A stretch of DNA of 64,000 nucleotides from the NCBI GenBank assembly GCA_037975125.1, contig CM075852.1:19934025-19998024 (forward strand), written 5' to 3'. A program made the translations under genes and the position numbers. Shown piece after piece: positions 44,591-55,032 of this stretch. A model generated the notes under the pieces. The model was not told the origin of the DNA, searched no databases, and saw only the letters and a list, made by a program, of their open reading frames with translations. Origin of the DNA: Latrodectus hesperus. Taxonomy: Eukaryota; Arthropoda; Arachnida; Araneae; Theridiidae. The number at the start of each line of letters is the position of its first letter. Positions within the stretch are counted from its first letter, which is position 1.

Positions 44591-46102
44591 GAAAATTTTT
44601 TTACTCAGAAATAGGATAGGGTGTTCATTTTCATTTTGATCTCTCTGAGATAAAACTACACATATTCCTAAGTTTGAGGCATCACATTGAATGATAAATT
44701 GTTTTTGAAAGTCTGGACTGTAAAGTACAGGCTTCTTTATTAAAGTGTTCTTTAATTCTATGAATGCCTTTTCGCAGTTATTATTCCATATTACAGTTCC
44801 TTTCTTGGACTTCCCTTTTAACAGGTCGGATAAAGGCGCAGCAACTACCGAAAATTCTGGTATATACTTGCGATAGTACCCAACAAGACCTATGAAAGCT
44901 CGTACTTCGGTTTTGCTTGAGGGACGTTCGAAATCGGTAATGGCTTTCACTTTAATATCACCTGGTGTTCTTTGACCTTGTCCTACAAAGTGTCCCAAAT
45001 ATTTAACACGAAGTTGAGCGAATTTGCACTTAAGGGGTTTTACAGTCAATTTCGCAAATCGAATCTTCTCCAGAACACATTTAAGATGTTGGATGTGATC
45101 ACACCAGGTAAGTGAATATATAGCTATGTCATCTAAATAAGGCACAGCAAAATGTTCGCAATTTTTTAATAAATCAGCCATTAACTTACTGAAATAGTAA
45201 GGAGCATTCTTCAAACCGAATGCCATTCTCAAAGGTTTATAAACACCAAATGTCGTCGTAAATGCAGCATATCTTTGAGCCTTAGGACTCAAAGGTATCT
45301 GCCAATAACCTCGTGTTAAGTCTAATAAAGATATGAACTTCGCTTTCGAAACGGATTCAACACGCTCTTCAATATTCGGTAATGGATAATATTGCGTTCT
45401 GGTAACCTCATTTAACCTGCGATAATCAATGCACGGGCGAGGTTCTTTTCCAGGAGCTTCAACTAATATTAAAGGTGATGTGTAATCGGATTCCTCTGGT
45501 TCCACCACCTTCAATTTCAACATCTTGTCTACTTCCGATTTCAGAATTTCTGTCTGTCGTGCGGACATTCGATATGGTTTAGCTATAATAGGTGTATTAG
45601 ATTCTAACTCGATGTCCAGTTTAGCCAGTTCTGTACAACCTGGTTCATTTGAAAAAATATCAATAAATTGAATCAAAAGTCTACTCAATTGTTTCTTCTG
45701 ATCGTCCTCTAATTTTTCATTAAAACAGCTTTCAGGAAAAGTCTCTAAAAGGGTAGATGAATTAATTTCAAAACTTGGGATATCTTCTTTCTCAGAATCA
45801 ATATCTTCATTATCAGAATTAGAGGTAAAAATTAAATTAACATCTTTTGGACGCTGAAAATAAGGTTTTAACATATTTACATGGTATACATGTAATTTTT
45901 CCTTATCGGGAAATTGTATTACGTAATTTGTGTCCGATAGTCGTTTTACTCCTTTTCCTAGACCTATCCAATGAACAGAAAATTTGTTTGATCTAGAAGG
46001 TGCAACAACTAACACAAGATCATTTTCTTTAAATTCTCTTTTCGTAGCCTTACGGTCATACCAAAGTTTCTGTTTTTCTTTAGCCTCTGTCATATTTTGC
46101 AC
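44582..46102 (-). CDS. LTR element pol part 2: integrase C-terminus, then RT
   Basis: 506 codons. Residues 1-82 are the C-terminal end of an integrase ('LWYDRK...DLVLV', 'HVYHVNMLKPYF'), not a separate start: the ATG is internal and the frame joins the upstream ORF across a frameshift. An acidic linker follows, then a Ty3/gypsy-type reverse transcriptase. Visible blocks are 'KPYRMSARQTEILKSEV', 'PRPCIDYRRLN', 'LLDLTRGYWQIPL', 'AFGLKNAPYYFSKLM' and the catalytic YLDD with Asp324 and Asp325. The connection and start of RNase H ('FIIQCDASNLGICVVLSQ') end at a frameshift. Integrase upstream of RT is the reverse of standard Ty3/gypsy order. Confidence 0.9.
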   Translation of the reverse strand: MQNMTEAKEKQKLWYDRKATKREFKENDLVLVVAPSRSNKFSVHWIGLGKGVKRLSDTNYVIQFPDKEKLHVYHVNMLKPYFQRPKDVNLIFTSNSDNEDIDSEKEDIPSFEINSSTLLETFPESCFNEKLEDDQKKQLSRLLIQFIDIFSNEPGCTELAKLDIELESNTPIIAKPYRMSARQTEILKSEVDKMLKLKVVEPEESDYTSPLILVEAPGKEPRPCIDYRRLNEVTRTQYYPLPNIEERVESVSKAKFISLLDLTRGYWQIPLSPKAQRYAAFTTTFGVYKPLRMAFGLKNAPYYFSKLMADLLKNCEHFAVPYLDDIAIYSLTWCDHIQHLKCVLEKIRFAKLTVKPLKCKFAQLRVKYLGHFVGQGQRTPGDIKVKAITDFERPSSKTEVRAFIGLVGYYRKYIPEFSVVAAPLSDLLKGKSKKGTVIWNNNCEKAFIELKNTLIKKPVLYSPDFQKQFIIQCDASNLGICVVLSQRDQNENEHPILFLSKKIFKI

Positions 46103-46119
46103 AGCTAATTCTTGTTGTT

Positions 46120-48789
46120 CTATTTAAAATTCATTCTATTTAAAAGATTAAAAACGTAAGCAATCACACTATCTTCTTCAATGGTTTTACCAGTTAGATT
46201 TTCATATAATAGTGTTACGGGTGTCCTTAAGTTCCGACCATGGTCTAATTCTGCAGGAGAATATCCAGTGCTATCATGAATGCAAGTTCTAAGAGCAAAA
46301 AGTGCCTGAGGTAAAATCTTCTCCCAATCTGTACCCTTTTCTAAGCAAAGGACTTTCAGTATTCTCTTTAAAGTTCTATGCAATCTCTCAACAGGATTGC
46401 TTTGGGGATGCTGAACGGAACTATGTACAACGTTAATACCAAATTTTTCTAAAAATTCTGATGTTAGGACACTCATGAAAGATGTTCCTTGATCACTTTG
46501 CAACTCCCTAGGAAAACCCATGCGGCTAAATATCTGAAGAAATGCATCAATCACAGTAATAGAACGTATATCTGGTACTGGGATGGCATCTGGATACTTG
46601 GATGACATGCAAATGGCTGTTATAATATACCGGTTACCACAGGAAGTTATAGGTAAAGGACCACATGCATCAACGTTAATTCTTGTAAATATTTCCGGAA
46701 TTACTGGAACCAGTTTCAAAGGAGCCCTTTTCTTATCTTGAGGCTTTCCTACTCGTTGACATTTGTCACAAGATTTAACAAAATTTTCAATTTCTTTACA
46801 GCAGTTAGGCCAGTAGAAAGTTTTGCACAGCATATCTTTTGTTTTAGTTATACCTAAATGAGCTGCAGTTATCTCATGGCAGATCCCTTTTAGTTGGTTG
46901 CGAAACTTCTTGGGCACAACTAATAATCTTCTTACAGTTCCATCATTGTCCATTTTATTATAAAACAACAATTGATTTATTATAATATATTTGTCTTTTG
47001 AAGATTGTCGTTTAGCTTGCTCAAAGAGAGGTTTCAAATCTTCGCACACCTTTTGTTCCCGAGAAAATTCTTCTGGAGATGTTTTTATCAAATCCATCCC
47101 TTCAACTTCGGTGTCTAATGGTGGCAAAATTGTATTTTGCTCTAATTCTTCATTTTGTTTAGTTTGGAAGCAAGACCTAGAAGATTCTATTTCAGAATCA
47201 ATAATCTCTTTATTCGTGCTATTTTCCTTCCGTCTTCTTTGAGATCGAGTTTCTATAGCATTTATCATATGTATTTTCACCTCCTCATGCTTTTTAATTT
47301 CCTGAAATAAAGCGGCTGTTTTGTTTCCCAGTAAATATCCTCCTTGATCCAAAGAATCTCGAAGAACTGCTGCCTTTGTCAAAATGTGACCTAATTCACA
47401 ATTTATTTCAACCTCGGCAATAGGTAAGCATACTAAAGATTCATCAAGAGGTGTTCTTAGCCAAACCTTTTCCTTCGTGAACATATCAGGTTTCACGTAT
47501 TTTCCACAAATCAAATCAAGAGTTGCTCCAGTGTCTCTTAAGATTGGCATTTGAATTCCATTAACAGTGCCGATACTAGTGTAAGGAGCCATCAACTCAT
47601 TAAATGTACTTATAGCAATTTCGTTGGATGCTACCGATTCTAAGTTCTTTTTTATTTTGTCACACTGAGGCCGCAAATGACTATAAGAACCACACTCATA
47701 ACATCGGAGTTGTTTTCGTTTTTCAAATTCCTTTTCATGTGAATAATTAGAATTTTTATTCTCGACTCTTTTAGGAACATGAGATTTATGATTCCGAACT
47801 ACTTCATTAAACTTAAAGGCACGGTTTTCATTTTGTTGACGAAAACCAAAATTATTTCGAGGGAGTTTTGTAAAATCTTTCGTCTTAAAACTATCTCTTA
47901 AACTTTCATATTCATCTATTTTCTCTGCCAGATCATACGGCGAATTTATTTTAAGCCATTCCGCCAAAAAATGTTCCTTAATTTCAATTGGCACACGACG
48001 TTTCAATTGATCTGTTACCATTAGTTCCTTAAGCTGTTCAAATGTCGTTATTTCTAATTCCGTAAGCCATTCCGTAAAGTAACTATTCAATTCTTGTGCA
48101 TAATTTCTCCATGATTTGTCTGACGTTTTCTGGTGTTTAAGAAACAATTGTCTTAATTTTTCGCTATTTAACTTGAATCGTTTAAGAATAATTTCCTTCA
48201 CGTAATCGTAATCATCAGCCCTTTCTGGAGGTTCTCTAGCTAACATGTTAGATATCTCTGAAGGTAAAGCACTTACAAGATAAACTACCCATTCGTTTTT
48301 TGGAATGTGAGCCATTTCTGCTCTACGCTCAAAATTTATTAAGTATAAACTCATCTCATCTTTCCTTTCATCGAATTTTGGCGTTATTTGCATTAATTGA
48401 ATTTTTTGAGCATGTTCAGTCCTATTTGTAACTGATTCTGTGTTCGAAATTGCAGCATTTGAAGAGATTTCTAGACGTTTCATTTCTAAAATATGTTCTC
48501 TTTCTTCACGTCTAATTCTTTCTTCTTTTTCTATTTCTTCTCGCCTAATTCTTTCCTCTTTTTCTAGTATTTCTCGCCTAACTCTTTCTTCTTTTTCTCC
48601 CTGTTCCCTTTTAACTCTTTCCTCGATTACCCTATCTAATATACATTTTACTTCTTCCTCATTAAAGTTTTTACTAGTTAAAATTAATTTTTTAATATCA
48701 GGGATTTTAAAAGAATCTGGAACCATTTCCCCTAACTCTTCAGCTACTTCTACTAAATCTCCCTTTTTCCCACGTGCTAAAAAAGCCAT
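46120..48789 (-). CDS. LTR element gag-protease-integrase ORF
   Basis: 889 codons with the first ATG at 48789. Residues 56-105 are a coiled coil built of EKEERIRREE-type repeats. About 203-298 ('FKLNSEKLRQLFLKH' to 'LAEKIDEY') resembles a SCAN/capsid C-terminal fold. A CCHC knuckle (CYECGSYSHLRPQC) is at 363-376. The protease motif DTGA is at 419-422. The integrase HHCC finger uses His638, His644, Cys674 and Cys677. The DDE core is Asp707, Asp766 and Glu801, with 34 residues between the last two. All catalytic residues seen are intact. The frame ends at 46120 by a slip in an AT-rich run just before the integrase C-terminus, which resumes at 46102. The order, with integrase directly after protease, is the Gmr1-type arrangement. 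The N-terminal half is too long and charged for a standard gypsy gag. Confidence 0.9.
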   Translation of the reverse strand: MAFLARGKKGDLVEVAEELGEMVPDSFKIPDIKKLILTSKNFNEEEVKCILDRVIEERVKREQGEKEERVRREILEKEERIRREEIEKEERIRREEREHILEMKRLEISSNAAISNTESVTNRTEHAQKIQLMQITPKFDERKDEMSLYLINFERRAEMAHIPKNEWVVYLVSALPSEISNMLAREPPERADDYDYVKEIILKRFKLNSEKLRQLFLKHQKTSDKSWRNYAQELNSYFTEWLTELEITTFEQLKELMVTDQLKRRVPIEIKEHFLAEWLKINSPYDLAEKIDEYESLRDSFKTKDFTKLPRNNFGFRQQNENRAFKFNEVVRNHKSHVPKRVENKNSNYSHEKEFEKRKQLRCYECGSYSHLRPQCDKIKKNLESVASNEIAISTFNELMAPYTSIGTVNGIQMPILRDTGATLDLICGKYVKPDMFTKEKVWLRTPLDESLVCLPIAEVEINCELGHILTKAAVLRDSLDQGGYLLGNKTAALFQEIKKHEEVKIHMINAIETRSQRRRKENSTNKEIIDSEIESSRSCFQTKQNEELEQNTILPPLDTEVEGMDLIKTSPEEFSREQKVCEDLKPLFEQAKRQSSKDKYIIINQLLFYNKMDNDGTVRRLLVVPKKFRNQLKGICHEITAAHLGITKTKDMLCKTFYWPNCCKEIENFVKSCDKCQRVGKPQDKKRAPLKLVPVIPEIFTRINVDACGPLPITSCGNRYIITAICMSSKYPDAIPVPDIRSITVIDAFLQIFSRMGFPRELQSDQGTSFMSVLTSEFLEKFGINVVHSSVQHPQSNPVERLHRTLKRILKVLCLEKGTDWEKILPQALFALRTCIHDSTGYSPAELDHGRNLRTPVTLLYENLTGKTIEEDSVIAYVFNLLNRMNFK

Positions 48790-50041
48790 TTTATTTATTA
48801 ACGCTTTATCTCAGAAGAGATGCAATAATGAGAGAAAAAACAGACTACACCCACCTATATACTAAATTTCGTAAATAACTATTGAAATTATTTAACACAC
48901 TCTACTAATATAAAACATATCCATAACATTTAAAAAACTTAAATGAAAACAAACTATATTGTAATACAACAAATAGTGTATAAACAGAAAATCATATATT
49001 TTGAAAAGAAGAACAAGTTTAATATTAAATCTTCTACTCTCGATTTCAAGTTTTTTTATCACCAAGCTAATGCTTGATACTCAGATAAATTGAATTATTA
49101 ATCAAAAATGTATAAATTTATAAAATCAGATTCTTATACAAATACTATTATATTAAAACAGAAAATGAAATTATATTATTTTTGAATCCTTATTTAATTC
49201 AAAATATAGAACACACTACAATTCCTAACAACAATATAAATTAAAAGCTTTAACTAATCTAAACCAGAAATCAGCTTTCGATTTCAAATCAATAAACTTA
49301 GTTAGTTAATCATACACGACATGAAAATGATAATAACGTACGATATTTTAAACAGTAAGAAAATATCTTTTCAAATCTTTATCAATGAAAATAAACATAT
49401 GCGTTTTTAAATACCAAATGAATCAGTTTGATACTTTACAAACAAAAATCAAAAACATATAAATAAATCTCACATTACTTTAAATTCAAACCTATTGTAA
49501 TCATGTACTTTCGTTTTCACCTAACGAAATCAAAACCTTTCTAAAGTATATATTACTTTCATAAAATCTACTTTCAGTGAAACATTCAAAAAATTATGAA
49601 TATAAGTGTACTTTCGATTTTACACATTAATCTATAACAACATAGTTATTTTAACATATTCCTACGTGAATTGAAATACATCAACCACATAAAAATTATG
49701 AAATGCAAATTTATAATAAGATACACTTTTCTTATAAAAAATATTACACTGTAAATTCGAATACACGAAATACAGAAATTAGCTTTGTAATATGGAATAC
49801 ACCATTTACAAACTTATAAACAAAATTAATTGATATAACATGAAAACCACGTAAATAAGATTGGAACTAAATATTCTATAAATTTATATAACATTCCAAA
49901 CTATTTATTTTCAATAGTAGCCAGAGAAAGATTGATCAAAATGGCCTACCTGTATTCCAACATTTTGGCACGTAATCCATTATAGTGCACATAATTAATT
50001 TCCATAGTGGATGCTAATGCAAAGCATTAAAAAAGCATCAA
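48790..50041 (-). other. Untranslated leader of the nested LTR element
   Basis: About 1.25 kb of AT-rich non-coding sequence between the primer-binding site and the gag start. I see no open frame. It contains many short stretches resembling each other (TATAAATTTATAAAA-type), but no clear tandem array. It is long for an LTR element leader. Confidence 0.65.
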
Positions 50042-50054
50042 ACCGCTGCCACCA
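50042..50054 (-). promoter_or_regulatory. Primer-binding site, probably tRNA-Leu
   Basis: Minus-strand TGGTGGCAGCGGT, 12 bases inside the 5' LTR. It is complementary to a tRNA 3' end ACCGCTGCCA plus CCA, which is how tRNA-Leu(AAG) ends in many animals. The match is 13 bases; the further sequence diverges. Confidence 0.65.
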
Positions 50055-50066
50055 AAAACATAAGTT

Positions 50067-50285
50067 TGTTATGAAACAAACAAACAAATAAATGACTCCA
50101 ATTTTGAAACATACACATTTAATTAAAAAATGAACAAAATTTACAAGGAGCCATGTATGGGTTCGCGACAATCTCTCTCGCCTGCTTCGCGTACAACGAG
50201 AGTCTTTCTGAAAAATAAAAATAAAAAAAAAATAAAAAAAAACATAGGATCTTAAAATCGAAAGTGCCGATGGTGAGACATTACA
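50067..50285 (-). repeat. 5' LTR of the nested LTR retrotransposon
   Basis: 219 bp, TGTTATG...CATTACA, paired with 43710-43935. By eye the two differ mainly in the A-rich tract (50217-50245 here) plus very few substitutions, such as GAGAGTC against GAGAATC. This suggests a fairly recent insertion. AGTG follows at 50286-50289. Confidence 0.93.
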
Positions 50286-50345
50286 AGTGTTAACTCTCGC
50301 GCAGGTGATGGTATTTCGACATTTATCTCCTCAGCGATTTTAACT
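50286..50345 (-). pseudogene. Outer LTR-element gag, 5' portion
   Basis: The minus strand reads 'AVVKIAEEINVEIPSPAREL' up to the insertion point and would continue in frame into the fragment ending at 43709 once the insert and one copy of the 4-bp duplication are discounted. The 'SPARELT' junction is interrupted by the target duplication. This places the younger element inside an older gag. Confidence 0.7.
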
Positions 50346-50752
50346 ACTGCATTTTTTCGAACCTGTTAAGGATAAATTCACCATTAGACGGTGTAGTTAA
50401 AAACCAACAACAAAATAATAAACACAAGTTGTTTTACTCACTGAAACACGCGGCTCACTAACACTGCATCAGGCTTAACATTGTGGACAATTTTCACTGC
50501 ATTTACGATTTCGAAATAATCGATCACGTAAGATTTCGAAACCACAATTTCTTTGTTAAGCTCTTTCTCATGGACTGTATTTTGTTCACACAACTGGTTT
50601 TATATTCTTCGACGGACCACTTGAAAAGGCGCAAACTCACAAATATAGCGTTCAATAAAAATCTTTATTGACTCAAACTCCAGTGTGTGTAAATACAAAC
50701 ATTATCATACAGTTTCTTCACTTGCGTTTACAAACATAAATAACACAGGTAC
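50346..50752 (-). other. Probable leader/LTR region of the outer element
   Basis: Non-coding sequence next to the start of the outer gag. It probably includes the leader and possibly an LTR of the older element, but no partner LTR is recognisable in the window, so its limits are unknown. Confidence 0.35.
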
Positions 50753-50764
50753 TGATTGAATATT

Positions 50765-51095
50765 TTTTAACCAATATTCAATCGAACCGGTGAATCGAAT
50801 CGATGGCGGGCACACAAGGGTGACTGAACCCTATGCAACAACAAGGCCAGAAACTGCTACTCATTTATCGTTACCCAGCGATCTCCTGTAAACCAAGTCA
50901 CGGAGACGAGTAGCGTTACCCGCGCCATACCACCACAAACCCGTTTATAGGGCGGGACACATTCATACAGCATCACAGAAGAAAGGACAGAGAGAACAGA
51001 GAAGGAAAGAAACATCCATGTCCGAACCGGAATTCGAACCACAGACCAACAGCTCTGGAGTCAGGAACGCTAACCAATCATCCAATCGGTCAGCA
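50765..51095 (-). mobile_element. tRNA-derived SINE, head B (minus), 12-bp TSD
   Basis: The head at right (minus-strand TGCTGACCGATTGGATGATT, B box GGTTCGAATTCC) runs to ACATGGATGTTTC. The central block contains CCCTATAAACGGGTTTG (one base changed here), and the 3' body contains GTAACGCTACTCGTCTCC and a distinctive 3' tail. A perfect 12-bp TSD TGATTGAATATT lies at 50753-50764 and 51096-51107. Confidence 0.9.
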
Positions 51096-51107
51096 TGATT
51101 GAATATT

Positions 51108-53586
51108 GACAGTGGAAAAATCTACTAAAATGAAAAGTTAACTTTTCTTCCCTTTTAATTAAAAAAAATAACTTTAAAATCTTATTCAAAAATGTCTTCA
51201 ACTGCCATTTCAATATCTAAAAATATTTTTAAAATTTAACCCCTAATCTATCAAAATTAAGATTATGAATATGACCATCAATTTGTACTTCCTTCCTCCT
51301 TTTTTTATTTGAGAACGAAGTGGAAAAAATGAAAGCAAGCAACTCTCTTAAGGCTTAAAATATAAAATTATTTAAATGGAAAAAAATATTTTTCTTTTTA
51401 GACCAAAGAATATTTCTTGTCACAAATCTCTCCTCTCTCATATCAAACCTGAGCCTTGTTCAACTGGATGAACAAAGAAAATTTTCAAACAGCATAAATA
51501 GTAAATAAGCCCTGTTACTAAATTTTTTGGCAATAGTAGAGAAAACAAAAGTATATTTTTAAAATTACTTATTTGTGCCTAAACATGGATCATATTTTTT
51601 GTACGTAAGTATAACAATAGGTTTAAGAACAGCCATTTTAATAATTATGTCTAAACTCGTAAGTCGAAAAATAAAAATTAAAGCTTTACAGAATTTTTTG
51701 GAAATTAAACTTACATCTGTTTGTTTTATATCTGTTACATTTTTAAACTTAATACTTAAAAAATATTTTATTACGTAAACGAAACGTTTTTCTAAAAAGG
51801 GATTGTTAAATTTAGTGAAGTCATTAGAAAATTATAATCTGTTGTACCTCATGCAGGATACATTGAGGATATATCTACTTTTCTTAATCAAAATGCAGCT
51901 AATGTAAGCTAATACAAAACTAAAAATTATCTATTTGATCAATTTTGTTTGCTTCAGGAAAATTACACAAAAAATTACAAATTTATATTGGGAAATATTT
52001 GAAAAACAAAGTAAAGAAATTCAGATTTATCTACAATTTAAAGAAGTATATAATAGCATAAAATATTCAATATGTAATTTTGAAACATTTGTTGTATTCA
52101 CACCTAGTCTTCATTTAAGGAGGCTAACATAGAAAGAAAAAACAAATTACTCAATTTACCCTTGCTACTGAGAAAATTTTTAAGCAATTAAAAGATAATA
52201 AATCAGTTTTATGATACGAATAATATTATAGCTCTATTGATAAATTTTAGTCCATAAATAACGTATATCCTGTCTTAATTTGCAGATTAAAGTGGAAAAT
52301 ACAGCTATAGAAAAATTTAAGGAAAATAAGATTCCAATAAGCGGTTTTATCATGGAATAGAAAGAAATATTCTAAAATAACAATTAAATAACAAAACCAT
52401 GCAAGGTATATATCTTTTACGTGTATCATCAGTGAACAACGTTTCTACGCGTTAGATTCTTTGAAGCGGTTGTGTTTGCTTGTAAATTTTTACAAAATTG
52501 TCTGGTAAATTTTTACAAAAGGCGATTAAATTTGAACAGTTTAATATAAATTCTGAAATGTAGCAACGCCCACACAAATAGAAAAATTTTTGTTAAAGAC
52601 AATGCGTATGAAAATAAATAGTAAAAATGAAATTGAAAATGAGAAGGAAATAAAATATATCCCCGAATGAAAAAAGATAGAAGAATTTGACAAAATGTAA
52701 ATCTAAGAGTGAAATTAATTCTCAATGAAGAAAGTTGGCCATCATCTATCTATAGTATACATACATACAAGAATTAATTAAAATCATGACAGTTACATAC
52801 ATACAAGAATTAAGTAAAATCATGACAGTTACATACATAAAATCACAATATGAAATCAAAAATGTGCATTTATTTAATTTCAATGCACTTTACGATACCT
52901 AAAATAAGTATCAAGGAATGTGTATTTGGATGCAGATCCTTATTTATTTTCATTACATTTTTGATTGCATTATTTATATGATAGTAAGATGAATATTTAT
53001 GATATAATTTCGTAAAAGTGCATAAATTTCTTTGCATATTCCTCCAAGTGTTAAAAATTTTAATCATCAACTAAAAAATAAATATTTCAGTCCATTTTAA
53101 AATTTTCTTGAATTGTCTTTAGAAATATGATACATATTCATAGATATACACAGAAAATAATTTGTACTTTCTTGAGTAGTGAAGCGAGATAGGTTTTTGT
53201 TGTCGCTGACTTATTGTCGTCTTTTATGAAAATAAATCTTCTTGTAGTTATTAATACGCTGATGTATAGTAAAACAAATGATCTCTCTATCCATGCCAAC
53301 GAAAGGAATCTTTTGTTCCATGTTTAAGCTAGAATTCAAGAAACGTATATTTATCTTAATCCATCATCATGGTAGAACGATATTTTTCAAAAGCAAATCA
53401 GTATCTCATTACTGATTCGGCATTATTTTGAAATTTATGGAAATATTTAAATTTTTATTTTAAATATTCCAGGAAAACTTACCAGATATCCAAAATATAA
53501 AATAAAGGATTTATTAGTCATTTGAAATTCTTTTTTACAATGGTTATATGTTTACTAAAAATGCATTTATAAATATTATGAACATT
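51108..53586. other. No gene recognised; short direct repeats
   Basis: AT-rich. A ~42-bp unit (ACATACATACAAGAATTAA... ATCATGACAGTT) is repeated about twice at 52755-52835. Open frames here are short and of low complexity. Confidence 0.6.
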
Positions 53587-53599
53587 ATTTAAATATTTT

Positions 53600-53908
53600 G
53601 CCGACTAAAACTTGTCTAGTGGTCAGCGTGCCTGACTACGGATAATTCCTGGGTTCGAATCCCGGTTCGGGCATGGATGTACATTCTCTCTCTATCTATC
53701 TTGTCTTTGTCCTTTCCTTGTATGAATGAGCTGTGAATGGTTGCCTACCCTATAAACGGGTACCTATGGCATGTGTGTAGAGCAAAGTCGTACTTTCACC
53801 TTCATGGTGCTCTGATTAAAATGAAAGACGCTCCCAATCGACTTAATTCGCATAGCATAGCGAGCTTGGCTTGTCCAAGTGTCATTAGTAAACAACAACA
53901 GCAACACA
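53600..53908 (+). mobile_element. tRNA-derived SINE, head A, tail beta, 13-bp TSD
   Basis: Same layout as the 15.4-kb copy: A box CTAGTGGTCAGCGTG, B box GGGTTCGAATCCC, CCTATAAACGGGTACC, tail beta with GAGCAAAGTCGTACTTTCAC. The A/B-box spacing is shortened by a few bases. A perfect 13-bp TSD ATTTAAATATTTT lies at 53587-53599 and 53909-53921. Confidence 0.92.
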
Positions 53909-53921
53909 ATTTAAATATTTT

Positions 53922-54722
53922 ATTACGCATGTGAACTGTAAAATAATAATTATAAATAATGACGTAAAATAAATCAGTTTGTCTTAATCGTAATTTAAAA
54001 ATATAGCTATCTATCTGTAGTTTTTTCAGTTTTTCTTTGTAGACAAGTCTAAAAATATGAAAATTTGCAGTGTGTAAAATATAAACAATTTCAATTTGTT
54101 ATAACTGATGAGGAGTATTTCCTGTAAAACATTATGTTTTAAGTCATTTATTACAGCTTTTGTTTTCCATATTATGATATTAAAACATTTTAAACCACAG
54201 TTTTCTTCAACTCAAGTGTTTATATATATATATATATATAAACTCTCTATTATATGATTTTTGTTCTTTTAAATTTCTAAAAAGTAGTAACAGGTGATTT
54301 TTTTAAATAAAATTGTTTCTGATTATTAACTCATAACAGAAGATAAAATATGATCATCATAATTAATTAAAGGTAATCCCGAACAGTGGAATCATAAATG
54401 CATTGACTAACAAATAATTTATTGTAATTATAAAAGTATCAATTAACTATACAAGATCATAGAAAAATGAATAATTTTTGAAATAATTAAAATTTTAAAT
54501 ACTTTTTTAATTTGTGCTGCATACATGAAGTACAGATTCCTATTGATTGTTGGCAGGATGGCCACTGTAAGTGCTTAGAGCTCATCGGCCCATCTGTTCA
54601 TGGGAAAGTTTGACACGAGGAGCGTAAATGTTAACTTAAAAAAAAGAATTAACCACTTTAAACTTAAAAAAAAGAATTATCCACTTTAAACTGCGGTTCA
54701 CAGGTCGACGTAGAATAACAGT
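53922..54722. other. No gene recognised
   Basis: AT-rich. A short (TA)n lies at 54222-54240, and 'CCACTTTAAAC' repeats near 54650 and 54680 faintly recall the body of SINE head C. Confidence 0.55.
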
Positions 54723-54730
54723 ATAATATT

Positions 54731-55024
54731 TTTTTCCAACGGTGGGCACACTTGGGTGATGAACCCTATGCCACAACAAGGCCAGAAACTGCTACTCATT
54801 TATCGTTACCCAGCGGGCCAAGTCACGGAGGCGAGTAGCGTTACCCGCGCCATACCACCACAAACCCGTTTATAGGGTGGGCCACATTCATACCACATCA
54901 CAGAAGAAAGGACAGAGAAAACAGAGAAGGAAAGAAACATCCATGCAGGAACCGGGATTCGAACCCGGGACCCACAGCTCAGGAGTCAGGAGCGCTAACC
55001 ACTCAGCCATCGGTCGGCAACATC
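54731..55024 (-). mobile_element. tRNA-derived SINE, head B (minus), best-preserved
   Basis: The minus-strand head TGCCGACCGATGGCTGAGTG has A box TGGCTGAGTGG and B box GGGTTCGAATCCC, both near-perfect Pol III promoter boxes. It then runs through CATGGATGTTTC and ACCCTATAAACGGGTTTG. A short TSD ATAATATT lies at 54723-54730 and 55025-55032. The tRNA-like portion keeps the order of a tRNA but is part of the SINE, not a free gene. Confidence 0.9.
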
Positions 55025-55032
55025 ATAATATT

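Noticed and set aside
48440..48865. Ser-rich open frame on the plus strand
   Set aside because: Antisense shadow of the coiled-coil repeats in the retrotransposon gag.
54958..55022. Possible tRNA gene (good A and B boxes on the minus strand)
   Set aside because: It is the 5' head of a dispersed SINE with TSD, shared body and tail, so not a free tRNA gene. The same applies to the heads at 8.8, 15.4, 53.6 and 61.1 kb.
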